From IMG/VR virus record IMGVR_UViG_3300022699_000224, positions 1 to 64,000 of that record: a stretch of 64,000 nt of DNA; one strand, given 5' to 3'. The position numbers and the translations under genes are program-made. Under the pieces are notes generated by a model. That model was not told the DNA's origin. It made no database searches and was given only the letters and a program-made list of their open reading frames with translations. This document shows, in pieces, positions 7,147 through 15,286 of the stretch (the first letter of the stretch is position 1; each line of letters opens with the position of its first letter). Origin of the DNA: a virus.

Positions 7147-7903
7147 AAAAATAAAAAGAAATTATTTAAGACTTATTAATTCTTTTCTCAATTTAAATAT
7201 ACCATTTGAGAAAGAAATAATAGGCACTGTTATATATGATAATATTTGTTATCCTATTTTAAAATTTATTAATAAAGAATATAATAGTAAATATCAAGTA
7301 ATTATACAAGCAGGTATTCATGGAGAAGAAGCTATAAGTATAAGAGTGTTATATAAATTTTTAAAAGAATTAACTCCTAAATATATTAAAGCATATAATT
7401 TTATTATTTTCCCTTGCCTAAATCCTTATGGATATACTTATAATGTAAGATATAATAGGTTTGGACAAAGTATTAATGATAGTAGTTTTAGTGAAAAAAT
7501 TAAAGAACTAAAAATAGTTAAAAAACATTATCCTATTGATGTAGATTTATTTATTGATATTCATGGAGACTGTGGTAAATATGGAAAACATCGTATATAT
7601 GCTTATGAAAGAGTAAGACCTGAAATGAAATCTATTGTTGAACAGGCATTTAAAGAGAATAAAAAAATAATTCCTTATATTACTAATGAAACTATATATG
7701 GCGAATATTGTAAAAATGGAGTTATATTTAATCCAGAGAGAGATAATTCGATACAAGATTATATGAGTGATATAGGTTGCGATTGTTCAATTACTTTAGA
7801 AATTCCTGGAAATTTGAAAGGACTTAATAGAATAATAGGCGGAATTAGAGTTTTGAAAAGTATTTTAAGAAATTTTTTAAAATATAAAGGGAGAAATGAC
7901 TAA
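7136..7903 (+). CDS. M14-family zinc carboxypeptidase / deacylase-like
   Basis: A 255-residue protein with the M14 zinc set: H62 and E65 in IHGEEA, H143 in FIDIHGD, and the general-base glutamate E222 in TLEIPG. NPYGYTYNVRYN with SIND (about 96-115) matches the substrate-binding arginine region. The family removes C-terminal residues from peptides or deacylates amino acids (succinylglutamate desuccinylase / aspartoacylase branch). There is no signal peptide, so it acts in the cytoplasm. It is coupled to the GNAT gene by an 11-base overlap. Confidence 0.8.
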   Translation: MKNKKIKRNYLRLINSFLNLNIPFEKEIIGTVIYDNICYPILKFINKEYNSKYQVIIQAGIHGEEAISIRVLYKFLKELTPKYIKAYNFIIFPCLNPYGYTYNVRYNRFGQSINDSSFSEKIKELKIVKKHYPIDVDLFIDIHGDCGKYGKHRIYAYERVRPEMKSIVEQAFKENKKIIPYITNETIYGEYCKNGVIFNPERDNSIQDYMSDIGCDCSITLEIPGNLKGLNRIIGGIRVLKSILRNFLKYKGRND

Positions 7904-8402
7904 GAAACCAGAGAAAAGAGAAATAGACGAGATGACTTGTGGAGGTTGTAATCCAGATTACAATAGAGGACGCAATGATGGCATAGATGAATTTCAAGCC
8001 TACCACAATTATGAGATGGGGAAGTTGAGAAAAGAAATAGAAAAAGATAAACTTCAAGAAATATCATTAGAAAGAATAAAGAATATGGAATGGAACGGTA
8101 ATCCCAATCATTTTAAAAAAAATATTGCTATTGCCATAAGTCAAGCCATAGTCGACTATCTCCACTCTCAAGAGCGGAAGAAGGAAGAAAAATCGAGTCC
8201 ATTTATTGCTAACCTTAAAAAAGCTGATAAAGAATATAAAGAATTTTTAAATAACAATAAACCCATCAAACAAGAAAATAGATGTAAGTATTACAAGATA
8301 AAAGACGGATTGAAACACTTTTGCACTAAACATCAGCAGTTGATAGCAGGTTGGGGGTTGACTTGTGAACGATGTCCAGATAAACAGGAAAATAAAGATT
8401 AA
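7896..8402 (+). CDS. Hypothetical protein, atypical base composition
   Basis: A 168-residue charged protein. CGGCNPDYNRGRNDG is near the N terminus, a coiled-coil-like middle follows, and the C-terminal part has CKYY...FCTKH...CERCP, which could bind zinc. The first 300 bases are clearly richer in G+C and in codons such as GCC, CTC and CGG than the neighbours, suggesting recent transfer. It overlaps the M14 gene by 8 bases. No function recognised. Confidence 0.55.
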   Translation: MTKKPEKREIDEMTCGGCNPDYNRGRNDGIDEFQAYHNYEMGKLRKEIEKDKLQEISLERIKNMEWNGNPNHFKKNIAIAISQAIVDYLHSQERKKEEKSSPFIANLKKADKEYKEFLNNNKPIKQENRCKYYKIKDGLKHFCTKHQQLIAGWGLTCERCPDKQENKD

Positions 8403-8411
8403 GGTGAAGAT

Positions 8412-9164
8412 ATGTATATAATAAAACAAATTTTAATATTAGGTTCTATATTTTTGGCAGGGGTTGTATTTATGTATGTCAGAAATAAAATCAAAAATAG
8501 AACTATAAATGTAATTAAAGATAAAATCCAAACTAATTGCACTATTGGAAAGGTATATAGGAAAGACGGTAAAGAAATATTTAGTTCTAATAAATTTAAA
8601 AAAATGTTTTCTTTATTTGACGGTGTAGAATGGATAAAATCTATAAAAGAAATTTTAGATGGTAGAAAAATAATTATTTATGGATTAGTTATTATGACTA
8701 TGTTTGCATATGGTTGGTATAAAGGCAAGCAAAATACTCCAGTAAAAATTGATATAGGTTATGGAAAATCTGCAATATTAGATTTAGATAAAAATAGTCA
8801 ATTACATATAGATAAAAAAGGTAATGTGTTTTTAGAAGATAAAAAAGGAAAGGTATTGAAACAATTAAGCGTTAAAGATATTCCTAAATTGAAAAGAGAT
8901 TTAGCTCCTATAGGATTTACTTTTGAACCTATTGGTATTTTAGGTGGAGGATTAGGAGAAAAAGGAACTAATTTTGAGGCAGGAGCAGGTTTATCTTATC
9001 TTAGATATTGGAATTGGAATTTAGATACTTTTCTTACAAATAAAGGAATATATCCATTTGCTACTTCTTATGATTTAACTCAAAATTCTGCTATAGGATT
9101 AGGTGTAGGTAAAGGATGGAGAGGAGATAATAGAATAATTACTTATTATAGATGGTTATTTTAA
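8412..9164 (+). CDS. Membrane protein with C-terminal beta-rich domain
   Basis: A 250-residue protein with hydrophobic helices at about residues 4-22 and 88-102, an apparently soluble loop between them, and a C-terminal 100 residues rich in glycine and aromatic residues (for example GAGLSYLRYWNWNLD, then an ending with alternating aromatic residues). The C-terminal part has the alternating pattern of membrane beta-hairpins. I recall similar two-helix plus beta-domain proteins in other phages, of unknown role. Membrane topology is inferred; function unknown. Confidence 0.6.
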   Translation: MYIIKQILILGSIFLAGVVFMYVRNKIKNRTINVIKDKIQTNCTIGKVYRKDGKEIFSSNKFKKMFSLFDGVEWIKSIKEILDGRKIIIYGLVIMTMFAYGWYKGKQNTPVKIDIGYGKSAILDLDKNSQLHIDKKGNVFLEDKKGKVLKQLSVKDIPKLKRDLAPIGFTFEPIGILGGGLGEKGTNFEAGAGLSYLRYWNWNLDTFLTNKGIYPFATSYDLTQNSAIGLGVGKGWRGDNRIITYYRWLF

Positions 9165-9179
9165 TAGGAGTTATGTTTA

Positions 9180-9464
9180 ATGAATAAGTCTTTAAAAGAA
9201 ATAATTAAAAGTATTATAAAACAAAATAGAATTGGAAAAGAATTTATATTAAATCATGATAAAAATTTACCCACTACTTTTATGATAAATAATTTAACTG
9301 ATGAGATTTTGTTTAGTATCATAAAATATATTAAACAGTTTAAACAAGATTATAAGAAAGTTCCTACAGATAGATTTTTATTACTGTGTCAAGAACGTAA
9401 TGAGTTAATTAATGAAATTATAAATGATTTAAGACCTAAAAGAAAAGGAACAAATGAAAAATAA
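9180..9464 (+). CDS. Hypothetical protein
   Basis: A 94-residue, predicted helical protein with ILNHDKNLPTTFMINNLTDE near the middle. TAGGAGTTATGTTTA precedes the ATG. It overlaps the zinc-finger gene at 9454. No family recognised. Confidence 0.5.
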   Translation: MNKSLKEIIKSIIKQNRIGKEFILNHDKNLPTTFMINNLTDEILFSIIKYIKQFKQDYKKVPTDRFLLLCQERNELINEIINDLRPKRKGTNEK

Positions 9465-9603
9465 AGAAAATATAATTGTTAAAAGAGTTAAGAAAGGTAA
9501 TTGTCCTATTTGTAATAAATTAATTAAAGATAATGATGATACTATTTTAAAAGATTATAACGGTATTAACTGTATTTGTCATCAATTTCATATTAAGGAG
9601 TAA
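9454..9603 (+). CDS. Small zinc-binding protein
   Basis: A 49-residue protein overlapping the preceding gene by 11 bases. Cys-Pro-x-Cys (CPIC) followed by CICHQFH gives a plausible four-ligand zinc site. It is one of many such proteins in this window. Function unknown. Confidence 0.5.
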   Translation: MKNKENIIVKRVKKGNCPICNKLIKDNDDTILKDYNGINCICHQFHIKE

Positions 9604-9608
9604 ATATA

Positions 9609-9761
9609 ATGAATTTTACTGAATGTAATTCATGTAAATTTAGTCTACCAAAACATAGATTAAGTCCAATTGTAGTTAGATTAAAAAATGGACAAAGAAA
9701 AAGATTATTATTATGTTCTAATTGTAAAGCTAAATTAAATAGACAATTTAAAGGACAATAA
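9609..9761 (+). CDS. Small zinc-ribbon protein
   Basis: A 50-residue protein with two CxxC pairs (CNSC near the N terminus, CSNC near the C terminus), a typical zinc ribbon. AAGGAG lies upstream of the ATG. Its TAA overlaps the next ATG. Function unknown. Confidence 0.5.
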   Translation: MNFTECNSCKFSLPKHRLSPIVVRLKNGQRKRLLLCSNCKAKLNRQFKGQ

Positions 9762-9979
9762 TGAAAGATGAAAATATTAAATTATTTAATAAGACTATTC
9801 ACGAAATAAAAATTATTATGAAAGATTTAATAGATGAAAGAAAAATATATCATACAAAAATTAAGGAATTAACAACTACCCACGATGCTAAAATTGATAA
9901 AATATTTAAAGAAGCTAAAGATACATTAAATGAAATGTATGAATTATATGATGATTTGACAGATAAAACAAAAGATTAA
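9761..9979 (+). CDS. Coiled-coil hypothetical protein
   Basis: A 72-residue, almost entirely helical, charged protein with heptad-like spacing. Its start overlaps the previous stop (TAATG). No motif beyond the coiled coil. Confidence 0.5.
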   Translation: MKDENIKLFNKTIHEIKIIMKDLIDERKIYHTKIKELTTTHDAKIDKIFKEAKDTLNEMYELYDDLTDKTKD

Positions 9980-9991
9980 AGGAGAGTAATT

Positions 9992-10264
9992 ATGCCATAT
10001 ATCGAAAATAAAGTTACTAGATTAAATGGAAAACCTCGTCGAGAAGAAATGGATAAAATTGTAGATTTAATGTTAAAACAAGGAGTAAAAGTAAATGGAG
10101 ATTTAAATTATATTCTCTATAAATTTGCTAAAAGTATTATACCAAGTTATAATAATTATAAAAATATTATCGGAGAATTGAATTGTTGTGCAAAGGAGAT
10201 TTATAGAAGATTAGTTGTTCCTTATGAAGATTCTAAAATTAAAGAGAATGGAGATGTGAAATAA
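9992..10264 (+). CDS. Conserved phage protein (DUF6899-like)
   Basis: A 90-residue protein with AAAGGAGAG before the ATG. The pattern GDLNYILYKF...IIGELNCCAKEIYRRLVVPYED and the ending KENGDV match a widespread small phage family that I recall as DUF6899. Its function is unknown in the family. The gene sits in a block of nucleotide-metabolism genes. Confidence 0.65.
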   Translation: MPYIENKVTRLNGKPRREEMDKIVDLMLKQGVKVNGDLNYILYKFAKSIIPSYNNYKNIIGELNCCAKEIYRRLVVPYEDSKIKENGDVK

Positions 10265-10266
10265 TT

Positions 10267-10899
10267 ATGATAAAAAAAGATAAATATAAATATACTACTT
10301 ATTTAGCAGGTGCAATAGAAGCAGTATCAAAAAAAGTTATGAAAAGTTGGAGAGATGAAATTTCTCAAAAATTAGATAGTAATGATTTATTGATTTATGA
10401 CCCTGTTAAACAGGAAAATTATAAAGTAGGTAAAACTTCTCATGACCAAGTAGATTATATTAAAGGTTTGAAGAAGTCAGGTAATTATGATTTATTTTTT
10501 AAAAATATGTGGAGAATTTGGTTTGGTGCTATTTCTCCCAATACAGATTTAACACAATTACTTACTAATTTACGAATGAGAAAACATATAGATGGTAATA
10601 GATTAGAAGATATAAAACATTGGGGAGATGCAGAGGCAGTTGTGCGTAGTGATTTTATTGTTGTTTATATGCCTAAAAAAGTTAAGACAGTTGGAACTAT
10701 TTATGAATTAACTTTAGCTTTTTTATATAGAATACCAGTTTATTTAATTTTGCCTGATGCACCTAAAACCGAAACTAATTCTTCTCTTTTATTTGGAGTG
10801 CAAATATCTGGTGGAGAAATATTTTATACTGTTAATGATTGTATAGATTTTGTAAAAGATAGATATAATTTAAAGATTAAAGAAAAAAAAGGAGAATAA
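10267..10899 (+). CDS. Nucleoside 2-deoxyribosyltransferase-like protein
   Basis: A 210-residue protein. The N terminus TYLAGAIEAV and a W-R residue pair match the nucleoside 2-deoxyribosyltransferase fold. DAEAVVRSDFIVVYMP (about 121-136) and GTIYELTLAFLYRIPVYLI carry the acidic pocket and the likely catalytic glutamate. The family exchanges bases on deoxynucleosides or hydrolyses the N-glycosidic bond. It is longer than typical enzymes because of an insert at about 60-110. With the DUF5664-type gene nearby it suggests adjustment of the nucleotide pool. Confidence 0.7.
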   Translation: MIKKDKYKYTTYLAGAIEAVSKKVMKSWRDEISQKLDSNDLLIYDPVKQENYKVGKTSHDQVDYIKGLKKSGNYDLFFKNMWRIWFGAISPNTDLTQLLTNLRMRKHIDGNRLEDIKHWGDAEAVVRSDFIVVYMPKKVKTVGTIYELTLAFLYRIPVYLILPDAPKTETNSSLLFGVQISGGEIFYTVNDCIDFVKDRYNLKIKEKKGE

Positions 10900-11216
10900 T
10901 GCAAGTATTACATTGTGATTTTTGTGGTCAAGTAATATCAGATAGGGAAAGTATATTTTATTTTGGTGTATTAGAAATAACAAATAAAGATAAACATCAA
11001 CCAACAACTAAAACCTTAGATTTAATGGACTATTTACATCAACAGAGTAAACAACAAAAATATCTTTCAGATAAATTATTACGTTATGAAATATGTGAAA
11101 ATTGTAAAAAGGTATTTGACTATTTATTAAATACTAGAAAGAAAGAATTATTAAAAATGCATAAAGAATTAAATAAGATTAATAAAAAGACTTATCATAA
11201 TAGGAAAGGAGAATAA
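10899..11216 (+). CDS. Zinc-binding hypothetical protein
   Basis: A 105-residue protein with CDFCGQ at residues 6-11 and CENCKKVFDYLL later, a pair of CxxC knuckles around a beta-rich middle. It starts one base into the previous stop. I do not recognise a family. Confidence 0.55.
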   Translation: MQVLHCDFCGQVISDRESIFYFGVLEITNKDKHQPTTKTLDLMDYLHQQSKQQKYLSDKLLRYEICENCKKVFDYLLNTRKKELLKMHKELNKINKKTYHNRKGE

Positions 11217-11217
11217 T

Positions 11218-11586
11218 ATGACCAAGAAAGATAAAATAAGAAAATTTAAAACAGGCGCAACTAGAGATACGAATGAAAATAAATACGATTATGAAGGTTT
11301 TTTAAGTCCTATTGTTTTAAAAAGATTTGCAAAATATATGAATAAACATAGAATACAATCAGATGGTAGTTTAAGAGATTCGGATAATTGGCAAAAAGGA
11401 ATTCCTAAAGATGCATATATTAAATCTACATTTAGACATTTTTTAGATTTGTGGTTAGAACATAGAGGTTTTAAAAGTAGAGAAAATATTGAAGAGGCAT
11501 TATGTGCAATAATATTTAATATACAGGGTTATTTACATGAAGAAATAAAAGAAAAGGAAAAAAGAAATGGAAGAAAAAAGAATTAA
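11218..11586 (+). CDS. DUF5664-type protein (dATP/dGTP diphosphohydrolase N-terminal domain-like)
   Basis: A 122-residue protein with the recognisable pattern FKTGATRDTNENKYDYEGF followed by SDGSLRDSDNWQKGIPKDAY and a helical end EEALCAIIFNIQGYLHE. I know this as DUF5664, annotated as the N-terminal part of dATP/dGTP diphosphohydrolases and common in phages. No MazG-type helical partner is fused here; a MazG protein is at 37843. The role in nucleotide-pool control is inferred. Confidence 0.75.
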   Translation: MTKKDKIRKFKTGATRDTNENKYDYEGFLSPIVLKRFAKYMNKHRIQSDGSLRDSDNWQKGIPKDAYIKSTFRHFLDLWLEHRGFKSRENIEEALCAIIFNIQGYLHEEIKEKEKRNGRKKN

Positions 11587-11713
11587 TACATGGTGCGGTT
11601 ATTGCAAAGACCCTATTTATGATGATGATGATTATGTTATATATAATGATAAGAGTTATCATGTGGAATGTTTTAAACAAATGACAACTTATCCTAGTTT
11701 TGATGATGAATAA
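11567..11713 (+). CDS. Small zinc-finger protein
   Basis: A 48-residue protein with WCGYCKD...SYHVECF, the Cys-x2-Cys...His-x2-Cys ligand set of LIM-like or treble-clef knuckles. It overlaps the genes on both sides. Function unknown. Confidence 0.5.
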   Translation: MEEKRINTWCGYCKDPIYDDDDYVIYNDKSYHVECFKQMTTYPSFDDE

Positions 11714-12545
11714 TAAAGTTATAATATTAGATTATGGAATGTTTTTACATAGGGCTATATTCTCTTGGAGAAATAGAAAAAATATACCAATGGAATATAC
11801 TTTATTAAGTATGATAGTATCTTCTTTATCTAAAATAGGGTTAGAACCTTATGATATAGTTATTGTTGCTGTAGATGGTAGACATAGTTGGAGAAAAGAT
11901 ATAGAGGAAGAATATAAAGCTAATAGAAAAGCATATAGAGATAGTTTTGATGATATTAATTGGCAAGATATGTATAAGAAATCTGATATTTTATTGGATA
12001 AAATTAATAAGGGAACTGATTGGCATATTATTAAAGAAAATGGATTAGAAGCAGATGATATAATGGCAGTTGGTTGTAGATATTTTAATAATAAAGAAAT
12101 AATATTATGCACTTTTGATTCTGATTTGGAACAATGCTTTATTTATGATAATGTAAAAATATTTTCTCCATTGAAAAAAGCTAAAGGAAGTAAAGGAGCG
12201 TATAAAGTAAAACCAAAAAATTTTAATGTATATAAATTAATTTCTAAAAAAATAGAAAAAGAAGTTTCTGATAATTTAGTTAATCCTATTTTAAATGAAG
12301 AAGATTATGAAAAAAGAAAACAATGTGTATCTTTAATAGAGTTACCAGAAATTATAGAGAATAAAATAATAAATATATTTGATAATTTAAAAGAAAAAGA
12401 GAAAATAGATATTAACTATATTCCATTTATTACAATAAGAAAACGTATTAATAAGTTATATAATGATAAGAATAAAAAAATAGATTATGATTATTGTGTT
12501 AAATTGGAAACTAAAAGAAGAAAGAGAAAAAGGAGGAAAAAATGA
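11703..12545 (+). CDS. 5'-3' exonuclease / flap endonuclease (RNase H-like, T4 Rnh type)
   Basis: About 280 residues. ATG at 11703 is used; a TTG at 11700 and an ATG at 11706 are also possible. The FEN/PIN-like metal-binding acidic residues are in ILDYGMF (N terminus), DGRHSWRKDI, ENGLEADDIM (centre) and TFDSDLEQ. YKANRK after the first acidic cluster matches the helical arch region. The family removes RNA primers and flaps during replication. The very basic C terminus may bind DNA. It overlaps the membrane-protein gene at 12542. Confidence 0.85.
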   Translation: MMNNKVIILDYGMFLHRAIFSWRNRKNIPMEYTLLSMIVSSLSKIGLEPYDIVIVAVDGRHSWRKDIEEEYKANRKAYRDSFDDINWQDMYKKSDILLDKINKGTDWHIIKENGLEADDIMAVGCRYFNNKEIILCTFDSDLEQCFIYDNVKIFSPLKKAKGSKGAYKVKPKNFNVYKLISKKIEKEVSDNLVNPILNEEDYEKRKQCVSLIELPEIIENKIINIFDNLKEKEKIDINYIPFITIRKRINKLYNDKNKKIDYDYCVKLETKRRKRKRRKK

Positions 12546-12781
12546 ATAAAGTTTTAGGTTGGTTTATATTATTATCTAGTATAGTAATAGGTTTATATTT
12601 AGGCGTTTATGTAATGTTTATTGGTGGTATAATTCAAATAGTTGAAAGTATTACACCTGAAATATATATTTCAGGTATATTATTAGGGTTATTACGTGTA
12701 ATATGTAGTTCTTTTGTTGGATGGTTATCATTTTATATTCTGTTTTCAATAGGTATGACATTACAATTTAATAGGAAATAA
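12542..12781 (+). CDS. Small membrane protein
   Basis: A 79-residue protein with three hydrophobic stretches (about residues 5-30, 40-52 and 58-74), likely three membrane helices. AGGAGG lies before the ATG inside the previous gene. No family recognised. Confidence 0.55.
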   Translation: MNKVLGWFILLSSIVIGLYLGVYVMFIGGIIQIVESITPEIYISGILLGLLRVICSSFVGWLSFYILFSIGMTLQFNRK

Positions 12782-12826
12782 TATGAATAGAAGAAACATA
12801 AATTAGAAATATTAAGGAGGAATAAG

Positions 12827-13306
12827 ATGAAATTTTTAGTAGCATTTAAAAGAGGCGATAAAAACTTATTAAAAATAGATTTTGGTGGAGATGAAGGAGA
12901 AAAATGGTGCGAAACTTCTGCTAAAGTAGTTAATTATGCTAAGGCTCAAATTAAAGAAGGTGATGAAGTAGATTTAGATTATGTTTTAGATGATGGCAAA
13001 TATAAAGTTAATAAGATTATGAAAAAAGGTAGTAAAACTTCTACATCTACAAGCAGTCAAAATGTTTGTTCTGATTGTGGTAAAGAATTAAAGAGTGATA
13101 AATATGATAAATGTTATAATTGTAATAAAAAGAATAAAAATTCTAATACAACAAAATCTTCTAATTTCGATGCAGATTTAAGTAGAAAACAAACGATAGC
13201 CCATGCAGTTTCAAGAAGTTTAATAGCTTTACAGGGTCATATAGAACCTAATAATATTGGAGAAATTATAGATACACTTTATCAAAAATACAACGAATTG
13301 ATTTAA
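12827..13306 (+). CDS. OB-fold-like protein with zinc ribbon, possible SSB-like
   Basis: A 159-residue protein with an AAGGAGG ribosome binding site. The N-terminal 65 residues look like a small beta-barrel (VDLDYVLDDGKYKVNKI). A Ser/Thr linker and a CSDCGKEL...CYNCNK zinc ribbon follow, then a C-terminal helical part. The layout suits a nucleic-acid-binding protein, and it lies among replication genes. The single-stranded DNA-binding role is inference from layout and position. Confidence 0.5.
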   Translation: MKFLVAFKRGDKNLLKIDFGGDEGEKWCETSAKVVNYAKAQIKEGDEVDLDYVLDDGKYKVNKIMKKGSKTSTSTSSQNVCSDCGKELKSDKYDKCYNCNKKNKNSNTTKSSNFDADLSRKQTIAHAVSRSLIALQGHIEPNNIGEIIDTLYQKYNELI

Positions 13307-13315
13307 AGGAGAAAA

Positions 13316-13897
13316 ATGAGCAGGAAAAAGAAAATGAAAGAGATTAAAATTGACCAAATTCTTCTAAATGCTAGACAAATATTTTTGTTTAAAGAAATAA
13401 ATGAAAAATCTTCATTAGATATAGTTAATAAATTAGTAAGTTTAGATAATATAAAAACTGATGAAATTTGTTTATATATAAATTCACCAGGTGGTGATAT
13501 AGATTATGGTTTTGCTATTATAGATGCAATAAAAGCTATAAAATCTCATGTAATTACTATTATATCAGGTCATGCATGTTCTATGGCAGGGGTGGTTTCT
13601 ATTGCAGGGGATAAAAGATTAATAACAGAAAATAGCGTATGGATGTCTCATGATATGTCGGGAGGTATTCATGGAGATTATACTACTAAAATTTTAGATA
13701 GAAGTGATTATTTAAAAAGAGAACAGAGACGTTTATTTGATTTTTTGAAAATTCATACTAAATTATCTAATAAAGAATTACAAATTGCTCAACATGGAGA
13801 GTTATGGTTATATCCTGAAGAATGTAAAGAAAAAGGAATTGTAGATAAAATTATTAAAGTTAATAAAGTTAGTGCAAAAAGGAGAAGAAAAAAATGA
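13316..13897 (+). CDS. clpP: ClpP-like serine protease
   Basis: A 193-residue protein with the ClpP fold. INSPGGDIDYG (56-66) is the substrate-strand region, GHACSMAG (85-92) carries the nucleophile S89, and WMSHDMSGG (109-117) the catalytic H112. The length is that of cellular ClpP. In phages, ClpP-like proteins are often head-maturation proteases, but this gene is beside a secreted protease and replication genes, not capsid genes. No ClpX/A partner is seen. It overlaps the trypsin-like gene by 4 bases. Confidence 0.85.
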   Translation: MSRKKKMKEIKIDQILLNARQIFLFKEINEKSSLDIVNKLVSLDNIKTDEICLYINSPGGDIDYGFAIIDAIKAIKSHVITIISGHACSMAGVVSIAGDKRLITENSVWMSHDMSGGIHGDYTTKILDRSDYLKREQRRLFDFLKIHTKLSNKELQIAQHGELWLYPEECKEKGIVDKIIKVNKVSAKRRRKK

Positions 13898-14547
13898 TTA
13901 AAAATGTATTTATATGGCTGTTAACTATTATATTTATGATGTTTATTACATGTATTTCTTTAGCGCATGCTAGAGGTTCTAATATTAAAGATTATTTAAC
14001 AGGTGATGTTAAAGTTTACGATAATATAGAATCTCATGCAGTTGCTATTTTTTCTTTAGGAGGTCTAGGTATTTCTAAATGTTCAGGTATAGTTGTTAAG
14101 GAAGATAAAACTAATACATATATATTAACAGCTAAACATTGTGTAGCGCCTACAGAGGAAGTTTATGTGGAAAATAAATTAGTAGATTTAATTATTTCGC
14201 CTATAAATGATGATATAAGTATGATGATAATTAAAGGAAAGATTAAAGATAAAACTCCTGTCAAATTTGCTTCTAAAAATTCTGAAATAGGCGAAGTTGT
14301 TTATCATGTAAGTTATCCTAAATTTACAGGCAGATATGCAATTAAAGGAGAAATTTTAAAATATACAGAAGATTGGGTTTTTGTAGCATTTAAAACTATA
14401 GGTGGTTGTTCTGGTGGTGGTGTTTATAATAAAAATGCAGAATTAGTAGGGATATTATGGGGAGGATTTACCTTTGAACCTGTAAGTATATTTGAATCAT
14501 TAGAAGATATAAAAAGTTTTTTAAATAAAATAGATATTATAGATTAG
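13894..14547 (+). CDS. Secreted trypsin-like serine protease
   Basis: A 217-residue protein. Residues 1-27 form a Sec signal peptide (basic start, long hydrophobic core, AHA-R cleavage region). The catalytic triad is visible: H82 in TAKHC, an aspartate at 106-107 in NDDISMM, and S173 in GGCSGGG. C83 and the GGCSGG cysteine could matter for disulfides. The product is expected outside the cytoplasmic membrane, which is uncommon for a phage non-virion enzyme. It may cleave host envelope proteins or protect against an external factor. Confidence 0.8.
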   Translation: MIKNVFIWLLTIIFMMFITCISLAHARGSNIKDYLTGDVKVYDNIESHAVAIFSLGGLGISKCSGIVVKEDKTNTYILTAKHCVAPTEEVYVENKLVDLIISPINDDISMMIIKGKIKDKTPVKFASKNSEIGEVVYHVSYPKFTGRYAIKGEILKYTEDWVFVAFKTIGGCSGGGVYNKNAELVGILWGGFTFEPVSIFESLEDIKSFLNKIDIID

Positions 14548-14555
14548 GAGGAAAT

Positions 14556-14711
14556 ATGGGTTATAAATCAAGAAGTAATTATCATATGGGTTTATGTATG
14601 AAATTTGATTGTAAAAATAGAAATAAAAAATGTAAAGAGTGTATAAATTTTAGTTTATATGAAACTAATAATAATAAAAAAATAAAAAGAAATCATAAGT
14701 ATGATATATAA
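14556..14711 (+). CDS. Small cysteine-rich protein
   Basis: A 51-residue protein after TTAGGAGGAAAT. CMKFDCKN...CKECINF gives four clustered cysteines, probably zinc-binding. The end is basic. Function unknown. Confidence 0.5.
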   Translation: MGYKSRSNYHMGLCMKFDCKNRNKKCKECINFSLYETNNNKKIKRNHKYDI

Positions 14712-14720
14712 AGGGAATAT

Positions 14721-14825
14721 ATGAGTAATTTAAGAAAAAAACGTAGAAAACGAGTAAGAAGACATTGGTATAAGAAAAGAAGAAGAAAGAATAGACATAA
14801 GAAAAAGAGATATAAGAATAAATAA
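14721..14825 (+). CDS. Extremely basic 34-residue peptide
   Basis: ATG at 14721 follows AAAGGGAATAT. The 34-residue product is about two-thirds arginine and lysine, resembling a ribosomal-protein tail or a nucleic-acid-binding peptide. Nothing else can be said. Confidence 0.45.
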   Translation: MSNLRKKRRKRVRRHWYKKRRRKNRHKKKRYKNK

Positions 14826-14833
14826 ATTAAATA

Positions 14834-15286
14834 ATGGATATAATTACATTTTTAGAAAATTATATTTTAAGATTTAAAAAAGAATTTAAAATAAAAAAAT
14901 CTATTAAAATAATTATAGAAGAAAATTTAGGTAATAGATTAATGGGCGTTAATTTATATAAATATACAGATAATGATGAATTATTTTATCTTATAAAATG
15001 TAATATAAATTTATTACAAAAAATGTCTAATTATCAAGTTATTCATACGTTATTACATGAATTTGGTCATATTAAATCAAAACATGTAGATTTGACTGAT
15101 AAAGTTATGTTACCTGATTATGTTAAAGAATATCAAGCAGAGAGGTTTGCTTTAAAATATATAAAGAAAAATTTTTCTTCTTATTATATTGACGCAATAA
15201 AAGAATTAAATACATATAAAGATAATTCTCATTATAATAAAGCATATACTAAATTATATGAAGAATTAAAAGGGAAAAATGAATAA
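14834..15286 (+). CDS. Putative zinc metallopeptidase-like protein (HEFGH)
   Basis: A 150-residue protein with LLHEFGHIKSKH at about 75-86 and a downstream EYQAERFALKY, the arrangement HExxH...E seen in minimal gluzincin-like proteins (ImmA/IrrE-like and phage families). There is no signal peptide. Family members of this type often cleave regulators; no partner repressor is visible here. It overlaps the next gene by 8 bases. Confidence 0.6.
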   Translation: MDIITFLENYILRFKKEFKIKKSIKIIIEENLGNRLMGVNLYKYTDNDELFYLIKCNINLLQKMSNYQVIHTLLHEFGHIKSKHVDLTDKVMLPDYVKEYQAERFALKYIKKNFSSYYIDAIKELNTYKDNSHYNKAYTKLYEELKGKNE

